Source: Candidatus Acididesulfobacter guangdongensis
Lineage (GTDB): Bacteria; SZUA-79; Acidulodesulfobacterales; Acidulodesulfobacteraceae
Direction: 5' to 3'
Length of the DNA stretch: 64,000 nt
NCBI GenBank assembly: GCA_004195045.1
Contig: SGBC01000001.1
Location: forward strand, 372,001 to 436,000
The position numbers and the translations under genes are program-made. The notes beneath the pieces were generated by a model. That model was not told the origin of the DNA, searched no databases, and saw only the letters and a list, made by a program, of their open reading frames with translations. This document shows positions 27,189 to 37,452 of this stretch, one piece after another (position 1 is the first letter of the stretch; each line of letters starts with the position of its first letter).

Positions 27189-27231
27189 GATAGGCGTTTT
27201 TTATTAAAAAATATAATAAAAAACGCCTATC
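27189..27231. terminator. Bidirectional intrinsic terminator with 17-bp stem
   Basis: Perfect inverted repeat GATAGGCGTTTTTTATT (27189-27205) and its complement (27215-27231) around a 9-base loop. The GC-rich base of the stem and internal T/A runs give a U-rich flank in either direction. It lies 43 bases downstream of the cytochrome stop and should end that transcript. Confidence 0.85.
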
Positions 27232-27273
27232 CCGATTAAAAGTTAATCTTTAAAATTACAAATAAGAATTTAA

Positions 27274-27735
27274 TTATAATGACTTAATATAAGCTACTAA
27301 AGCCTTAAGTTTTCTGCCGCTTAAGCCGGGACCTTTCAATGCCATTTTGTCGCACATATTAAGTTTTCCGGCAAGGGTCATGTGCATATGGTGCATCTTA
27401 TTAAACGCCGCTATTTTCTGCACCGCATTCTTAACGGTCATAATAATCATGCCTCTGCCGTGCATGCTGATATATGTATCGGCGCTGTACACGTGGCAGG
27501 TGGCGCATGAAAAACCGTTAGTACCTATTGATGAAGAATAAAACAATTTTTTTCCAAAAGCTATAAGTTTTGCCTGTTTGGCGGTCATTTTAGGCTGCCG
27601 CATTGTTTTGTGCATAACCGTCATACCTGTTTTTGCAGAAACTTTTTTAGCGCCCATCATCGCATTTGCGGAATTTAAAGGTAAGTAAATTAATAAGGCA
27701 GCCAAAAAAAGAACCGGTACTAAAAATTTTTTCAT
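27274..27735 (-). CDS. Periplasmic c-type monohaem cytochrome, Met/His-rich
   Basis: A 153-residue protein with a clear signal peptide (KKFLVPVLFLAALLIYLPLNSANA) and one haem-binding motif, CATCH, at about residues 76-80. The rest fits a small class I cytochrome c domain: a helix before the haem (KLIAFGKKLFYSSSIG) and a C-terminal helix (GRKLKALVAYIKSL). It is unusually rich in Met and His, including MHKTM, NKMHHMHM and NMCDKM clusters that could bind copper or supply the axial ligand. GGAGG lies near the ATG. It has its own promoter-like site and terminator, so it is probably monocistronic. The redox partner is unknown. Confidence 0.8.
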   Translation of the reverse strand: MKKFLVPVLFLAALLIYLPLNSANAMMGAKKVSAKTGMTVMHKTMRQPKMTAKQAKLIAFGKKLFYSSSIGTNGFSCATCHVYSADTYISMHGRGMIIMTVKNAVQKIAAFNKMHHMHMTLAGKLNMCDKMALKGPGLSGRKLKALVAYIKSL

Positions 27736-27825
27736 AGTAAACCTCCATAGATTATTTTAATTTTAAATTATATTAGTTTATATATTTTATTACCAATTAT
27801 ATTTATTATACACTGTTATAATTAT

Positions 27826-27853
27826 ATTATATACATAAACTAAAATTTTTCAA
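27826..27853 (-). promoter_or_regulatory. Probable promoter of the cytochrome gene
   Basis: On the minus strand TTGAAA, a 16-base spacer and a perfect TATAAT, about 95 bases before the cytochrome ATG and just past the rfbD stop. This supports separate transcription from the rfb genes. Confidence 0.55.
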
Positions 27854-27883
27854 CACAAACAAACTGCATATATATAAATAGCC

Positions 27884-28753
27884 TCAAATAATAAAATATC
27901 CTATATCGTAACAATATTTTTTCAAAGCGTCTTTCCAGTTTCTCAATTCAATTTTATAATCCAATTTAATTTTGCTGCAATCTAGTCTGCTGTCGGCAGG
28001 TCTTTTAGCCGGTCTTGTAAATTTATCGGATGAAACCGGAACAACAGTGCAATTAGTTCTTTTGAATACTTTTATGATTTCTGCCGCAAATTCGTACCAT
28101 GACGTATAGCCTGCATCAGTCAGATGATATACGCCGTCATTTCCTTTATCGTTAGCAATTAAATCTCTGATTGCAAATGCAACATCTTTGGTGTATGTCG
28201 GCGAACCGAATTGGTCATCTACAACCTCTATTAATTTTTTAGTATCCGTCAATTTTAATATTGTATTAACAAAATTTTTGCCGTTTTTACCATAGAGCCA
28301 CTGAGTTCTTAATATAATATAGCTTGCTTTTGAATCTTTAATCGCATTTTCGCCTTTTAATTTTGAAAGGCCGTATTCGTTTACAGGAACGGTATCATCG
28401 TTTTCATTATAAGGCTCATGCTTTAAACCGTCAAAAACATAATCGGTACTCATGTGAATCAGCCTTGCGTTGATTTCCTTTGATGCAATTGCAAGATTTA
28501 ATGCGCCTAAATGATTAACCTTATCAGCTTTCTCTTTTTCTATCTCTGCCAAATCAACATTTGTATACGCGGCGCAATTAACTATGTAGTCAGGTCTAAC
28601 TTTAGTCAGTATATCTACAACATTATTTAATTCCGTAATATCGAGGTTTACTGAATTAAAATTATGAATTATAGCATTGCTGCCTCTTAAGGCAGCGTTG
28701 ACATCTATTCCCAGCATTCCGGTAGAACCTATAACAGCAATAATTTTTTGCAT
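27884..28753 (-). CDS. rfbD: dTDP-4-dehydrorhamnose reductase
   Basis: A 289-residue extended SDR enzyme that makes dTDP-L-rhamnose with NAD(P)H, the last step of the pathway. The N-terminal nucleotide loop reads GSTGMLGIDV. Family marks are NCAAYTNVD, MSTDYVFDG, the catalytic YGLSKLKGE, ILRTQWLYG and FGSPTYTKD. The ATG follows rfbB by 5 bases, so the two genes are translationally close. rfbA and rfbC, which complete the pathway, are not in the window. The product would feed LPS or other envelope glycans, consistent with lptD upstream. Confidence 0.95.
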   Translation of the reverse strand: MQKIIAVIGSTGMLGIDVNAALRGSNAIIHNFNSVNLDITELNNVVDILTKVRPDYIVNCAAYTNVDLAEIEKEKADKVNHLGALNLAIASKEINARLIHMSTDYVFDGLKHEPYNENDDTVPVNEYGLSKLKGENAIKDSKASYIILRTQWLYGKNGKNFVNTILKLTDTKKLIEVVDDQFGSPTYTKDVAFAIRDLIANDKGNDGVYHLTDAGYTSWYEFAAEIIKVFKRTNCTVVPVSSDKFTRPAKRPADSRLDCSKIKLDYKIELRNWKDALKKYCYDIGYFII

Positions 28754-28758
28754 TTTCG

Positions 28759-29769
28759 TTACCTCATTTCATACATAGTCTTATAATAATGCCTGTAGTC
28801 TCCTGAAATTATTTTTTTCCACCAGTCTTCGTTTTTCAAATACCAGCTAATAGTCATGTCTAATCCGTCATTCAAATTTAATTGAGGATTAAATCCTAAT
28901 TCTTCAGAAATTTTAGAAAAATCCATCGCATATCTTCTGTCGTGTCCGGCTCTGTCCTTAACGTATTTAATTAACGATAAAGGCTTATTTAATTTTTTAA
29001 GAATTAAAGTAATAATGTCTATATTTTGCATTTCGCCGCACCCGCCTATATTGTAAATTTCTCCCAATCTTCCATTCTCCAGAACATCAAGTACGCCTCT
29101 TACATGGTCATCGACATATATCCAGTCTCTGATATTTTTACCGTCGCCGTACAGAGGAATATCTTTTCCCGTAAGCGCATTGATAATAGTTAAAGGTATT
29201 AACTTTTCAGGAAACTGGTATTGTCCGTAATTATTTGAACATCTTGTTATTAAAACCGGCATACCGTAAGTATGGAAAAATGACATAACGAGCATATCGG
29301 CTGATGCCTTTGAAGCAGAATAAGGGCTTCTTGGGGATAACGGCGTCATTTCCGTAAATAAGCCGTCTTTTCCTAAAGAACCATAGACTTCATCGGTAGA
29401 AATCTGAAGGAATTTTTCTATGTTATGCTCAAGAGATAGTTTAAGCAAGTTTAAAGTTCCTTCAATATTAGTTTTTACGAATATAGCAGGGTTCACAATT
29501 GACCTGTCCACATGAGATTCTGCCGCAAAATTAACAACATAGTCTATTTTATTTTTTTTAAAAACTTCTGCCAGCCCATCATTATTTGCTATATCTACTT
29601 TATAAAATTTATAATGAGCGGTCGTCTTTTCGTCTATATTGCACGGATTGGCAGCATAAGTTACGCTGTCAACATTTATAATTGCAATATCTTTCCTGTG
29701 AACTGCTAAATATTTTATAAAATTTGTTCCGATAAAACCCAATCCGCCGGTTACAAGACATGTTTTCAT
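28759..29769 (-). CDS. rfbB: dTDP-glucose 4,6-dehydratase
   Basis: A 336-residue SDR dehydratase converting dTDP-glucose to the 4-keto-6-deoxy sugar. GGLGFIGTNF binds NAD. NFAAESHVDRS, the catalytic STDEVYG and YSASKASAD motifs and RCSNNYGQYQFPEKLIP are intact. I chose the ATG (MKTCLVTGG) because GGAGGG lies about nine bases upstream; a GTG 13 codons earlier would place this ribosome site inside the coding region. It is followed by rfbD after 5 bases. lptD lies upstream on the same strand. Confidence 0.96.
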   Translation of the reverse strand: MKTCLVTGGLGFIGTNFIKYLAVHRKDIAIINVDSVTYAANPCNIDEKTTAHYKFYKVDIANNDGLAEVFKKNKIDYVVNFAAESHVDRSIVNPAIFVKTNIEGTLNLLKLSLEHNIEKFLQISTDEVYGSLGKDGLFTEMTPLSPRSPYSASKASADMLVMSFFHTYGMPVLITRCSNNYGQYQFPEKLIPLTIINALTGKDIPLYGDGKNIRDWIYVDDHVRGVLDVLENGRLGEIYNIGGCGEMQNIDIITLILKKLNKPLSLIKYVKDRAGHDRRYAMDFSKISEELGFNPQLNLNDGLDMTISWYLKNEDWWKKIISGDYRHYYKTMYEMR

Positions 29770-29951
29770 GGTTTTGAACCCTCCGTTTCTTTTTCGAAAA
29801 TCACACACATATAAATAATTTTTTATGCTGAATAAAATCCTATCTTTTTTTCATATCCGCTGCAATATTATAAAATATAAATATTATAAAGATGATTGAT
29901 ATAGACAAGCTATATTAAAACATAGCGCGTTTGCCGACTCTGGTTCCGTCA

Positions 29952-32240
29952 TTAAGGATTAAATGCGTAATTAGGCGACATTACGCTCATACCGCTCGAG
30001 TTCGACCCGGGACTGACCATATTTCCGAAACCGTAAGTCCCTATTCCTCTTAGCACTAAACCAAATGAAAAAGCCCACTGATGAAAATAGGGCATATTTG
30101 TATAACTTGCCACAAAACCTAAACAGCCGAGATTATACATTATTCCCACGGAATTAGAAATATCTTTGTGAATAGTGACATCGTAATTTTCAGCCAGATT
30201 CAGACTGAATCCGTCAATAATATTTAAATTAGTGCTCAGGCTTGCATAAGACAATGTACTGGTAGGAGTAATAAGCGAAAGACTCTGCGGAAATATCGAC
30301 GCATTGCTTGGATTAAACATATTTAATGCGCCAAGATAACCCTGAATGTCATTGACTTCCGTATATCCTAATCCTAAAGAATCGTTTCTGTAGTCCGTAA
30401 GCTGCGTTCCCAAGTTGTAATTATCAAAAATATAATCGTAATCATCATAACTCCAAGAACCGAGGAAATATATGCTGCCAAATGGGTGATATCTTAATCT
30501 GCCTATTATATCCGAATTTGAATTATTATAGTTAAAATAATTTACAGGGTTAATGAAATTGCCGGAGAAAGAATGATACTGATATATATCAAATCTGAAT
30601 AAATTTGATATAGCATTTTTAGAATAATTTTCAATATCCCAGTTAAATCCGTATTTAACAGCACTTTCAGGCGGTATATAATCCGTCTGGTCAAACAGAG
30701 GCAATCCGGATTGATTTACCGGTCTGACCAAATTGTAGTTAATGTAAGGTTTAACAAAAGAGATTGAACCGCTTCCCTTCTTATTATTTTCATAATTTTT
30801 AAATAAAGTTGCGCTGCCTGCAACACCGGCGTAATAAATTTCCCTGCTTTGATTTGAATAATTTTCGTTTGTTTCAGCGTTTTTAATATCATCATAGCCT
30901 GTGTATCTGAATCCTGCCGAAGGGGTTATATTTATGCCGCTTAGTAATTTTAGAGGCATATATAAATCTGGAAATATATCTAATCTGTTTGCGCTGTAAT
31001 AATCGGCACTCCTGAGAACGTTCAGCGATGAATTAAATTTTAAATATAAAGGGGCGAAATAAAATTTTTTAAGCTCTTCTTCGCCGTTTAATGACAATCT
31101 TGGATATTCGTCAACTGTTGCATAATTTGCGAAAAACAGGTTATCCAATCTTAAAAAATTCATCCTTGCTGAGAAACCGCCAAAATCCTTCGTTGCGGAA
31201 AAGTTGGAAGACAGTCTATTTTTAGTCATCTGATAAACATTTGTAGAAAAATCTGTGTAGAAAGCCGGATCGCTCGGGATATTTAAATTAGTCTTAAACG
31301 ACATTCCGTCAATAAAATCTATATTATGAGAAAATAATAAATATCTTGTAAGGTTGGACGACAGAGCAGCGCTCTTGGCGTTATTATCTTCATGCATATA
31401 AAAACCGTATATAGAACCGTGCGAAAATTGATTGAGACTATATCGGTATTTCAATGAGTTTCCTACACCTAAAAAACTGTAATAATTTAAATTATACGTA
31501 AGGTCTTGACTTTGACCAAGGTCGAAATAATATCCGTCGCCGGCCTGATAACCTGTAAGACTGCTATATCCGGCAGTAGGTATCAGCAATCCGGAAGATT
31601 TTTTTGTTTTAATCGGCATCACCATAAACGGAAAATACAGAACCGGCACATTATGTATATAAAATAGAGAATTATATGAAAATGCGTAATTTCCAACATA
31701 TATATCTGAAAACGAAGAGTAGAGTTTCCATGAAGGCGGTTTTCTCCTGCATGAGGTTATATAGCCGTTTTGAACCTGATAAAATCCTTTGGCTTTATGT
31801 GTAATCTTTTGACCGTATATAAAAATATTTTTTTTTATATAATGTATATGCGAATCATAAATATCTCCGTATCTATTTTTTAAATATACTTTTAACTCTT
31901 TGGCTTTAGTGACGCTGCCTTTAGAATACGCTACAACGTGACCTGTCGCAATTGCAAAACCTGTTTTGTAGAAATATACTACCTTGTCGGCATATAGACG
32001 AAAATGTCGCCTCGTTATTAAAACATTTCCGGTAATAATATATTTGCTATACTTTTTATAATATATTATTTTATCTGCAACAATATTAATCCTTGTTGTT
32101 TTTTCTGTTGTTTTTTCTTTTTTGCTGCCGCCGGCTGCGATGTTTAAAGCATGAACGTTATTTGCATTAAAAATAGTAAAGCAGGCAACGATTATAATGC
32201 CTGTTAATTTTATAATTTTATTGTTTAAAAAATTTTGCAT
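29952..32240 (-). CDS. lptD: LPS-assembly outer membrane protein LptD
   Basis: A 762-residue outer-membrane protein that inserts LPS into the outer leaflet. Residues 1-31 form a signal peptide (ITGIIIVACFTIFNA-like core, VHA cleavage). Residues about 45-170 form the periplasmic OstA jellyroll (INIVADKIIYYKK, VLITRRHFRLYADKV). The middle block PVLYFPFMVMPIKTKKSSGLLIP is the LptD signature, given here by its core LYFPFMVMPI. The remainder is a Tyr/Asn/Ser-rich beta-barrel. Cysteines are few (one near residue 160, one near 715), so the E. coli two-disulfide pattern is not reproduced. It shows the cell has LPS. It sits between folC and rfbB. Confidence 0.92.
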   Translation of the reverse strand: MQNFLNNKIIKLTGIIIVACFTIFNANNVHALNIAAGGSKKEKTTEKTTRINIVADKIIYYKKYSKYIITGNVLITRRHFRLYADKVVYFYKTGFAIATGHVVAYSKGSVTKAKELKVYLKNRYGDIYDSHIHYIKKNIFIYGQKITHKAKGFYQVQNGYITSCRRKPPSWKLYSSFSDIYVGNYAFSYNSLFYIHNVPVLYFPFMVMPIKTKKSSGLLIPTAGYSSLTGYQAGDGYYFDLGQSQDLTYNLNYYSFLGVGNSLKYRYSLNQFSHGSIYGFYMHEDNNAKSAALSSNLTRYLLFSHNIDFIDGMSFKTNLNIPSDPAFYTDFSTNVYQMTKNRLSSNFSATKDFGGFSARMNFLRLDNLFFANYATVDEYPRLSLNGEEELKKFYFAPLYLKFNSSLNVLRSADYYSANRLDIFPDLYMPLKLLSGINITPSAGFRYTGYDDIKNAETNENYSNQSREIYYAGVAGSATLFKNYENNKKGSGSISFVKPYINYNLVRPVNQSGLPLFDQTDYIPPESAVKYGFNWDIENYSKNAISNLFRFDIYQYHSFSGNFINPVNYFNYNNSNSDIIGRLRYHPFGSIYFLGSWSYDDYDYIFDNYNLGTQLTDYRNDSLGLGYTEVNDIQGYLGALNMFNPSNASIFPQSLSLITPTSTLSYASLSTNLNIIDGFSLNLAENYDVTIHKDISNSVGIMYNLGCLGFVASYTNMPYFHQWAFSFGLVLRGIGTYGFGNMVSPGSNSSGMSVMSPNYAFNP

Positions 32241-32359
32241 TATTTAACTTAAAATAGATTAAAAATAAATAAAAACAACAATAAATAAGAATAATACCGT
32301 AATGGATATTAAACAACAAGAGATATGCCATAAATACCGCAATAGAGATAGAGATACCG

Positions 32360-33685
32360 CTAAATGCCTAGTTGATTTTTTTTAAAGTCTCCAAGCAGAT
32401 AGAGTGACCCGCACACCGCTATTATCCTGCGGCGGCTGTCGCCGTCTGCCGCATTATATAGCTGAAAGGCTCTATTCATAGCTTCTTTAATATCCGCTGC
32501 GGCATATGAACTATTAAAATATTTTAAATTGTCCGAATATTCTTTTAATAATTTTGCATCCATTGACCTTTCATTGTCAACATTTGAAAATATTATATCT
32601 GCCGTACAATCTTCGCTAACCGAATTTGACAATCGCCTGAGCATAGTTTTATAATCTTTGTCTTTCATTACTCCGAATACAAATATATAATTACTCTTTT
32701 TATAAATATTTTTTAAAGAACTGATTAAATTCTTTATTCCGTCAGGGTTATGCGCTCCGTCAAGAATTACCGCCGCATTATGTATATTCAGGATTTCAAA
32801 TCTTCCGTCGTTTTTAAAATTAGATATGCCTTTCTTTACGCACTCTTCAGATAGATTCTTATTATAAATTTTATTTTTATAATATTTGAATAAAACTTCA
32901 ATTGACAGCAGAACTACCGATAAATTATATTTATGATATGATGCATAAGAAGGCAATAATATATTTTCAAATGAGCTATCAATACCGTAATAATTATATA
33001 GATTTTTTTGATGCGTTATTTTAATTAAGTTTGTAGAAAAATACATAGCTTTTTTATGAATTGCTTCATTTATTAAAATTTCCCTTACGGCAGCTTTTCT
33101 TTCGCCGGTTATAAAAATAGAATTTCTTTTAATAATACCGGCTTTATCAAGGGCTATTTTTTTATATGAATTGCCTAAAATTTCAGAATGGTCTATTGAG
33201 ATATTGGTAATTATAGACAGCAAAGGTTTATTTATAATATTGGTGGCATCCAGCATACCGCCGAGACCGGCTTCAATAACAGCGATATCAACATTCTTTT
33301 CCTTAAAATATTTAAAACAGATAGCGGTAGTTAATTCAAAAAAACTATTGTTAAATCCTCCGGCTAAGAAATAATTTTTCAGTCTCTCTAAATCGGCGTC
33401 GCTTATCTGTTCACCGTCAACGATTATCCTTTCATTAAATTTTAAAAGGTGCGGCGATGTATATAGTCCGACGTTTAAATCATGCGCTCTTAAAATTTCG
33501 TAGATAAACCTGCTTACCGAACCCTTTCCGTTAGTGCCGGTAATATGAATAAAATTAATACATTCCTGCGGATTATCTGCATATTTTAATAGTTCTCCGA
33601 TACCGCTTAAACCGAAATTCATTTTAAAGCCTTGTTTTTTGTATAATTTTTCAACTGAATCAAGATTGTTGATTTCGGACTGCAT
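32360..33685 (-). CDS. folC: Bifunctional folylpolyglutamate synthase / dihydrofolate synthase
   Basis: A 441-residue Mur-ligase-like enzyme adding glutamate to folates. The ATP loop reads HITGTNGKGSVSRFI. Further marks are YTSPHLLKFNERI, EAGLGGMLDATN, the SIDHSEILG block and the C-terminal DGAHNPDGIKN. Length fits the family. It starts two bases after the accD stop, the classical accD-folC pair, and so is probably the last gene of the trp-accD-folC transcript. Spacing to lptD downstream is about 120 bases. Confidence 0.95.
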   Translation of the reverse strand: MQSEINNLDSVEKLYKKQGFKMNFGLSGIGELLKYADNPQECINFIHITGTNGKGSVSRFIYEILRAHDLNVGLYTSPHLLKFNERIIVDGEQISDADLERLKNYFLAGGFNNSFFELTTAICFKYFKEKNVDIAVIEAGLGGMLDATNIINKPLLSIITNISIDHSEILGNSYKKIALDKAGIIKRNSIFITGERKAAVREILINEAIHKKAMYFSTNLIKITHQKNLYNYYGIDSSFENILLPSYASYHKYNLSVVLLSIEVLFKYYKNKIYNKNLSEECVKKGISNFKNDGRFEILNIHNAAVILDGAHNPDGIKNLISSLKNIYKKSNYIFVFGVMKDKDYKTMLRRLSNSVSEDCTADIIFSNVDNERSMDAKLLKEYSDNLKYFNSSYAAADIKEAMNRAFQLYNAADGDSRRRIIAVCGSLYLLGDFKKNQLGI

Positions 33686-33687
33686 TA

Positions 33688-34539
33688 TTAATTATTGATT
33701 AATAAAGTCAAGAGATTTTTAAGAGTGTTCTTTATATCTTTTCTTTCCACTATCATATCTATCATACCGTGTTCTAGAAGATATTCAGCCCGTTGAAAAC
33801 CTTCGGGAAGGTTTTGATGAATAGTTTTTTCAATTACCCTCGGACCAGCAAATCCTATAAGAGCTTTAGGTTCGGCTATCATAACATCTCCTATGCTTGC
33901 AAAAGATGCCGAAACGCCTCCTGTAGTCGGGTCGGTCAAAACAGATATATAAGGAAGCCGCGTTTTTTCGTACTCTGAAATTACTGCAATGGTTTTAGCC
34001 ATCTGCATTAAAGAAAAAATACCTTCCTGCATTCTTGCCCCTCCTGAAGAAGTAAATATTATGACAGGCAATTTTTTTTCAATAGCATATTCAAATGTTC
34101 TGGTTATTTTTTCTCCCACGACTCTACCCATAGAACCGCCCATAAAATTAAAATCAAAAATAATGGATGCCGCTTCTATTTTTTCTATTAAACCATATCC
34201 CGCGACAGCCGCATCGGATAATCCGGTTTTTTTATAATCTTCCTTCAATCTGTCTTTATATTTTTTTGTATCTTTAAAATCTAAAATATCATCAGGTTTT
34301 AAATCATCAAACAAACGCACGAAACTGCCTTCATCAAAAATTATCTTGATTCTGCTTGCAGAATTTATCCTGAAATGGTAATTGCATTTTGGGCATACTT
34401 CAAGGTTTCTTTCAAGTTCTTTCTTGTAAATAATCTCGCTGCATCCCTGGCATTTTACCCATAAACCTTCAGGAATACCTCCTTGTTTATTACTATCTTT
34501 TTTATCTTTATCATTTTTTTTTAATTTAAATAAATGCAT
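33688..34539 (-). CDS. accD: Acetyl-CoA carboxylase carboxyltransferase subunit beta
   Basis: A 283-residue AccD, part of the enzyme that makes malonyl-CoA for fatty acid synthesis. The N-terminal zinc ribbon is complete (CQGC at about 31-34 and CPKC about 50-53). The crotonase-like domain has [12 protein letters not shown], the [14 protein letters not shown] loop, and [10 protein letters not shown]. Partner subunits accA/B/C lie outside the window. It follows trpA by about 117 bases on the same strand, a common trpA-accD-folC order. Confidence 0.97.
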   Translation of the reverse strand: MHLFKLKKNDKDKKDSNKQGGIPEGLWVKCQGCSEIIYKKELERNLEVCPKCNYHFRINSASRIKIIFDEGSFVRLFDDLKPDDILDFKDTKKYKDRLKEDYKKTGLSDAAVAGYGLIEKIEAASIIFDFNFMGGSMGRVVGEKITRTFEYAIEKKLPVIIFTSSGGARMQEGIFSLMQMAKTIAVISEYEKTRLPYISVLTDPTTGGVSASFASIGDVMIAEPKALIGFAGPRVIEKTIHQNLPEGFQRAEYLLEHGMIDMIVERKDIKNTLKNLLTLLINN

Positions 34540-34656
34540 ATACGCTACAAAATATATATTATATTATATTATTCACATTACATTACATATTCTAACATAA
34601 TGATTGATTTGCTATTAATTAAATTTATCACTTTAATCTTATTCTTTTAAGATTTT

Positions 34657-35466
34657 TTACATAAGACTTGATTTGATGCCGCAAGAGAATTCCGAAATAC
34701 TTTTAATAATATTCCTTTTATCGTTTAAATTATTTTCAATAAATTGAATGATTTTTGAACCTATAATAATTGCATCTGCGTAATTTTTTATTTCTTCAGC
34801 CTGTTCAGGACTGGATATTCCAAACCCTATTCCGACAGGAATATCTTTAATATTCTTTATTTCTTCCACTTTTGAGCGCATTTCCGCAGGAAGACTTCTT
34901 CTCGCGCCTGTCACTCCCGTAACGCTGACATAATACACAAAACCTTTTGCATATGAAGTGATCAGTTTAATTCTAGACATATCGGAAGTCGGCGCCAATA
35001 AAAAAATCTGGTCTATATTTTTTTTGTCGATAAATTGCTTTAATTCAACAGATTCTTCAGGAGGCAAATCAACGACAAGAACCCCGTCTATTCCGGCTGC
35101 CGAAGCGCTATCTGCAAATTCTGAAGTACGGTAGGCAAAAATAGGATTGTAGTAAGTAAAAAATATTACAGGGATTTCTGAGATTTCCCTCAACCTTGCG
35201 ACAAAGTTGAAAGCATCAGCCATAGTTACACGATTTTTCAATGCTCTTTCATACGATTTTTGTATAACTTTACCGTCTGCCATAGGATCTGAAAAAGGAT
35301 ATCCCAATTCAATCATATCCGCCCCGTTGGATATTAATGCCTTCGCTATGTCAAACGAAGTTTCTATATCGGGGTCTCCAATTGAAATAAAGGGAATAAA
35401 TGCAGTTTTTCCTGCTTTTTTATAATTTGCAAAAAGCTCATCTATTTTATTTATACCGTTCGCCAT
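34657..35466 (-). CDS. trpA: Tryptophan synthase alpha chain
   Basis: A 269-residue TIM-barrel that cleaves indole-3-glycerol phosphate to indole, passed to TrpB. FIPFISIGDPD is near the N-terminus. The catalytic Glu (residue 53) and Asp lie in MIELGYPFSDPMADG. VLVVDLPPEE, VYYVSVTGVTGAR and the phosphate loop PVGIGFGISSPEQ are intact. It follows trpB by 54 bases. Confidence 0.98.
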   Translation of the reverse strand: MANGINKIDELFANYKKAGKTAFIPFISIGDPDIETSFDIAKALISNGADMIELGYPFSDPMADGKVIQKSYERALKNRVTMADAFNFVARLREISEIPVIFFTYYNPIFAYRTSEFADSASAAGIDGVLVVDLPPEESVELKQFIDKKNIDQIFLLAPTSDMSRIKLITSYAKGFVYYVSVTGVTGARRSLPAEMRSKVEEIKNIKDIPVGIGFGISSPEQAEEIKNYADAIIIGSKIIQFIENNLNDKRNIIKSISEFSCGIKSSLM

Positions 35467-35520
35467 ATTATTTCGATCCCTGTTCTTATTAATTAAATTT
35501 AACTATCATTTTTATTGCAA

Positions 35521-36732
35521 TTATTTATTATTGCAATTCTGCTCTTCCGTAATTTTATTTTCTGATATATAACCTGCAATTGTTTCCATATCTTTATCTC
35601 CTCTGCCTGAAAGATTTACGATAACTGTTTTACCCTTGATTTCATTTTTAATTTTATCAAGGTATGCAACGGCATGTGAGCTTTCTATAGCCGGAATAAT
35701 CCCTTCTAATCTGCATAGCAGCTTAAATGCTTCTATTGCTTCTTTATCGGTTATAGTATCATAAATTATTCTTTTTTTATCCGCATAAAAACTATGTTCA
35801 GGTCCTACTCCGGGATAATCTAACCCTGCGGCTATTGAATGAGCTTCCTTGATTCTTCCGTCTTCATCCTGTAATAAGTAGGTTTTATTACCGTGCAGGA
35901 CCCCCGGCTTTCCTCCTGATATGGATGCGGCATGCTTTCCTGTTTCTAAACCGAATCCGCCGGCTTCGACCCCGTACATTTTTACTTCTTTATATTTTAA
36001 AAAAGGATGAAATAAACCGATAGCATTACTTCCTCCACCTATACAGGCAATCAAAATATCCGGAAATTTGTCTATCTGTTTTAACTCTTTTAAAACTTCT
36101 TTTCCTATAACAGACTGAAAATCTCTGACCATCTCAGGATAAGGATGCATTCCCGCAGCAGTGCCTATCATATAATAAGTCGTTCTCACGTTAGTAATCC
36201 AATCTCTTATAGCTTCATTCATAGCATCTTTCAATGTTGACGACCCGGCATTAACCGGAGTTACTTTTGCTCCGAGCACTTCCATTCTTAACACATTTTG
36301 TTTTTGCCGTTCAATATCTTTGATACCCATAAACACTTCGCACTCAATGTCAAATAAAGCACATACCGTCGCCGTAGCAACCCCGTGCTGCCCTGCCCCT
36401 GTTTCCGCTATTATCCTTTTTTTACCCATTTTAACGGCAAGTAAAGCCTGGCCAAGCGTATTATTTAATTTATGCGAACCTGTATGATTTAAATCCTCTC
36501 TTTTGAGATATATATTGGAAGAATAAAGCTTTGATAATCTGGAAGCATAATAAAGCGGCGTCGGTCTTCCGGCATAATTTTTTAAATAACTTCTCAGTTC
36601 GTCTTTAAACTCTTTATTGTTTTTAATTTTTTTATAAAATTCTTCCAATTCTAATATTGCCGGCATTAAAGTTTCAGAAATGTACCTTCCTCCGTATTCT
36701 CCAAAATGCCCTTTGCTGTCTGGATATTTCAT
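35521..36732 (-). CDS. trpB: Tryptophan synthase beta chain
   Basis: A 403-residue PLP enzyme joining indole and serine. FGEYGGRYI is at the N-terminus. The Schiff-base Lys lies in [10 protein letters not shown], followed by [13 protein letters not shown]. The phosphate-binding GGGSNAIG and the C-terminal LSGRGDKD motif are present. It is a TrpB1-type enzyme of normal length. It sits 36 bases after trpF and 54 before trpA. Confidence 0.98.
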   Translation of the reverse strand: MKYPDSKGHFGEYGGRYISETLMPAILELEEFYKKIKNNKEFKDELRSYLKNYAGRPTPLYYASRLSKLYSSNIYLKREDLNHTGSHKLNNTLGQALLAVKMGKKRIIAETGAGQHGVATATVCALFDIECEVFMGIKDIERQKQNVLRMEVLGAKVTPVNAGSSTLKDAMNEAIRDWITNVRTTYYMIGTAAGMHPYPEMVRDFQSVIGKEVLKELKQIDKFPDILIACIGGGSNAIGLFHPFLKYKEVKMYGVEAGGFGLETGKHAASISGGKPGVLHGNKTYLLQDEDGRIKEAHSIAAGLDYPGVGPEHSFYADKKRIIYDTITDKEAIEAFKLLCRLEGIIPAIESSHAVAYLDKIKNEIKGKTVIVNLSGRGDKDMETIAGYISENKITEEQNCNNK

Positions 36733-36768
36733 TTTATCTCCAACTATTTTATCAGAATATAGTTCATG

Positions 36769-37440
36769 TTATTTACTATTGGCAAATAATAACTTCATTT
36801 TATTATAATCTTTTTTTCCGGGAAATTTTTCAATTTTACTTGAAAGGTCAACGCCATACGGTTTCAAATTATTATTTATATAATTTATATTAGCCGGAGA
36901 AACGCCGCCTGCGATAATTTTATCAGATAAATCTAAACTTTTAATTATATTCCAGTCGAAAACAGTTCCTGTTCCGCCGTATATGCCCCGTCCGGCGTAG
37001 GTATCAAGCAATATATTAACCCCTGAAGATTCATATAGATGAACCGTGGCTATGTCAGTCTCGTTATTTATGTGAACGGCTTTAACAATATTACGCTCAT
37101 AGCCGTATTTTTTTAAATTTTCGATATAATCAAGTGTTTCGCTGCCTGAAAGCTGGATAATATCTATACCAGTTTCGCTGATTATTTTATCCAAATCGGT
37201 TAAATCTGCATCGACAAATATCCCCGCCGTTAAAACACCTTTTTTTGTCTCAAAAAAATTTTTTTCTGAATTTAAATTAATATTGTTAATTTCAGCAATG
37301 ATTTTCTTTGCATTTTCAATGCCAATATTTCTCTTTGAGTTTTTATAAAAAACAAAACCTAAGCAATCAGCGCCTAATTCAACTGCATTAATAGCATCTT
37401 CTAAATTTGTTATGCCGCATATTTTAATCTTTATAGCCAT
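36769..37440 (-). CDS. trpF: Phosphoribosylanthranilate isomerase
   Basis: A 223-residue TIM-barrel isomerase of tryptophan synthesis. KICGITNLEDA carries the catalytic Cys near the N-terminus. LGFVFYKNSKRNI, the GIFVDADL strand, IQLSGSE (family IQLHG, with His replaced by Ser) and the LDTYAGRGIYGGTG catalytic Asp block follow. The C-terminal phosphate site reads AGGVSPANI and GVDLSSKIEK. The usual ExxPGxKD ending is KFPGKKD. It is separate from trpC, not fused. A family A inverted-repeat element lies just upstream. Confidence 0.95.
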   Translation of the reverse strand: MAIKIKICGITNLEDAINAVELGADCLGFVFYKNSKRNIGIENAKKIIAEINNINLNSEKNFFETKKGVLTAGIFVDADLTDLDKIISETGIDIIQLSGSETLDYIENLKKYGYERNIVKAVHINNETDIATVHLYESSGVNILLDTYAGRGIYGGTGTVFDWNIIKSLDLSDKIIAGGVSPANINYINNNLKPYGVDLSSKIEKFPGKKDYNKMKLLFANSK

Positions 37441-37452
37441 ACTATATAAATA

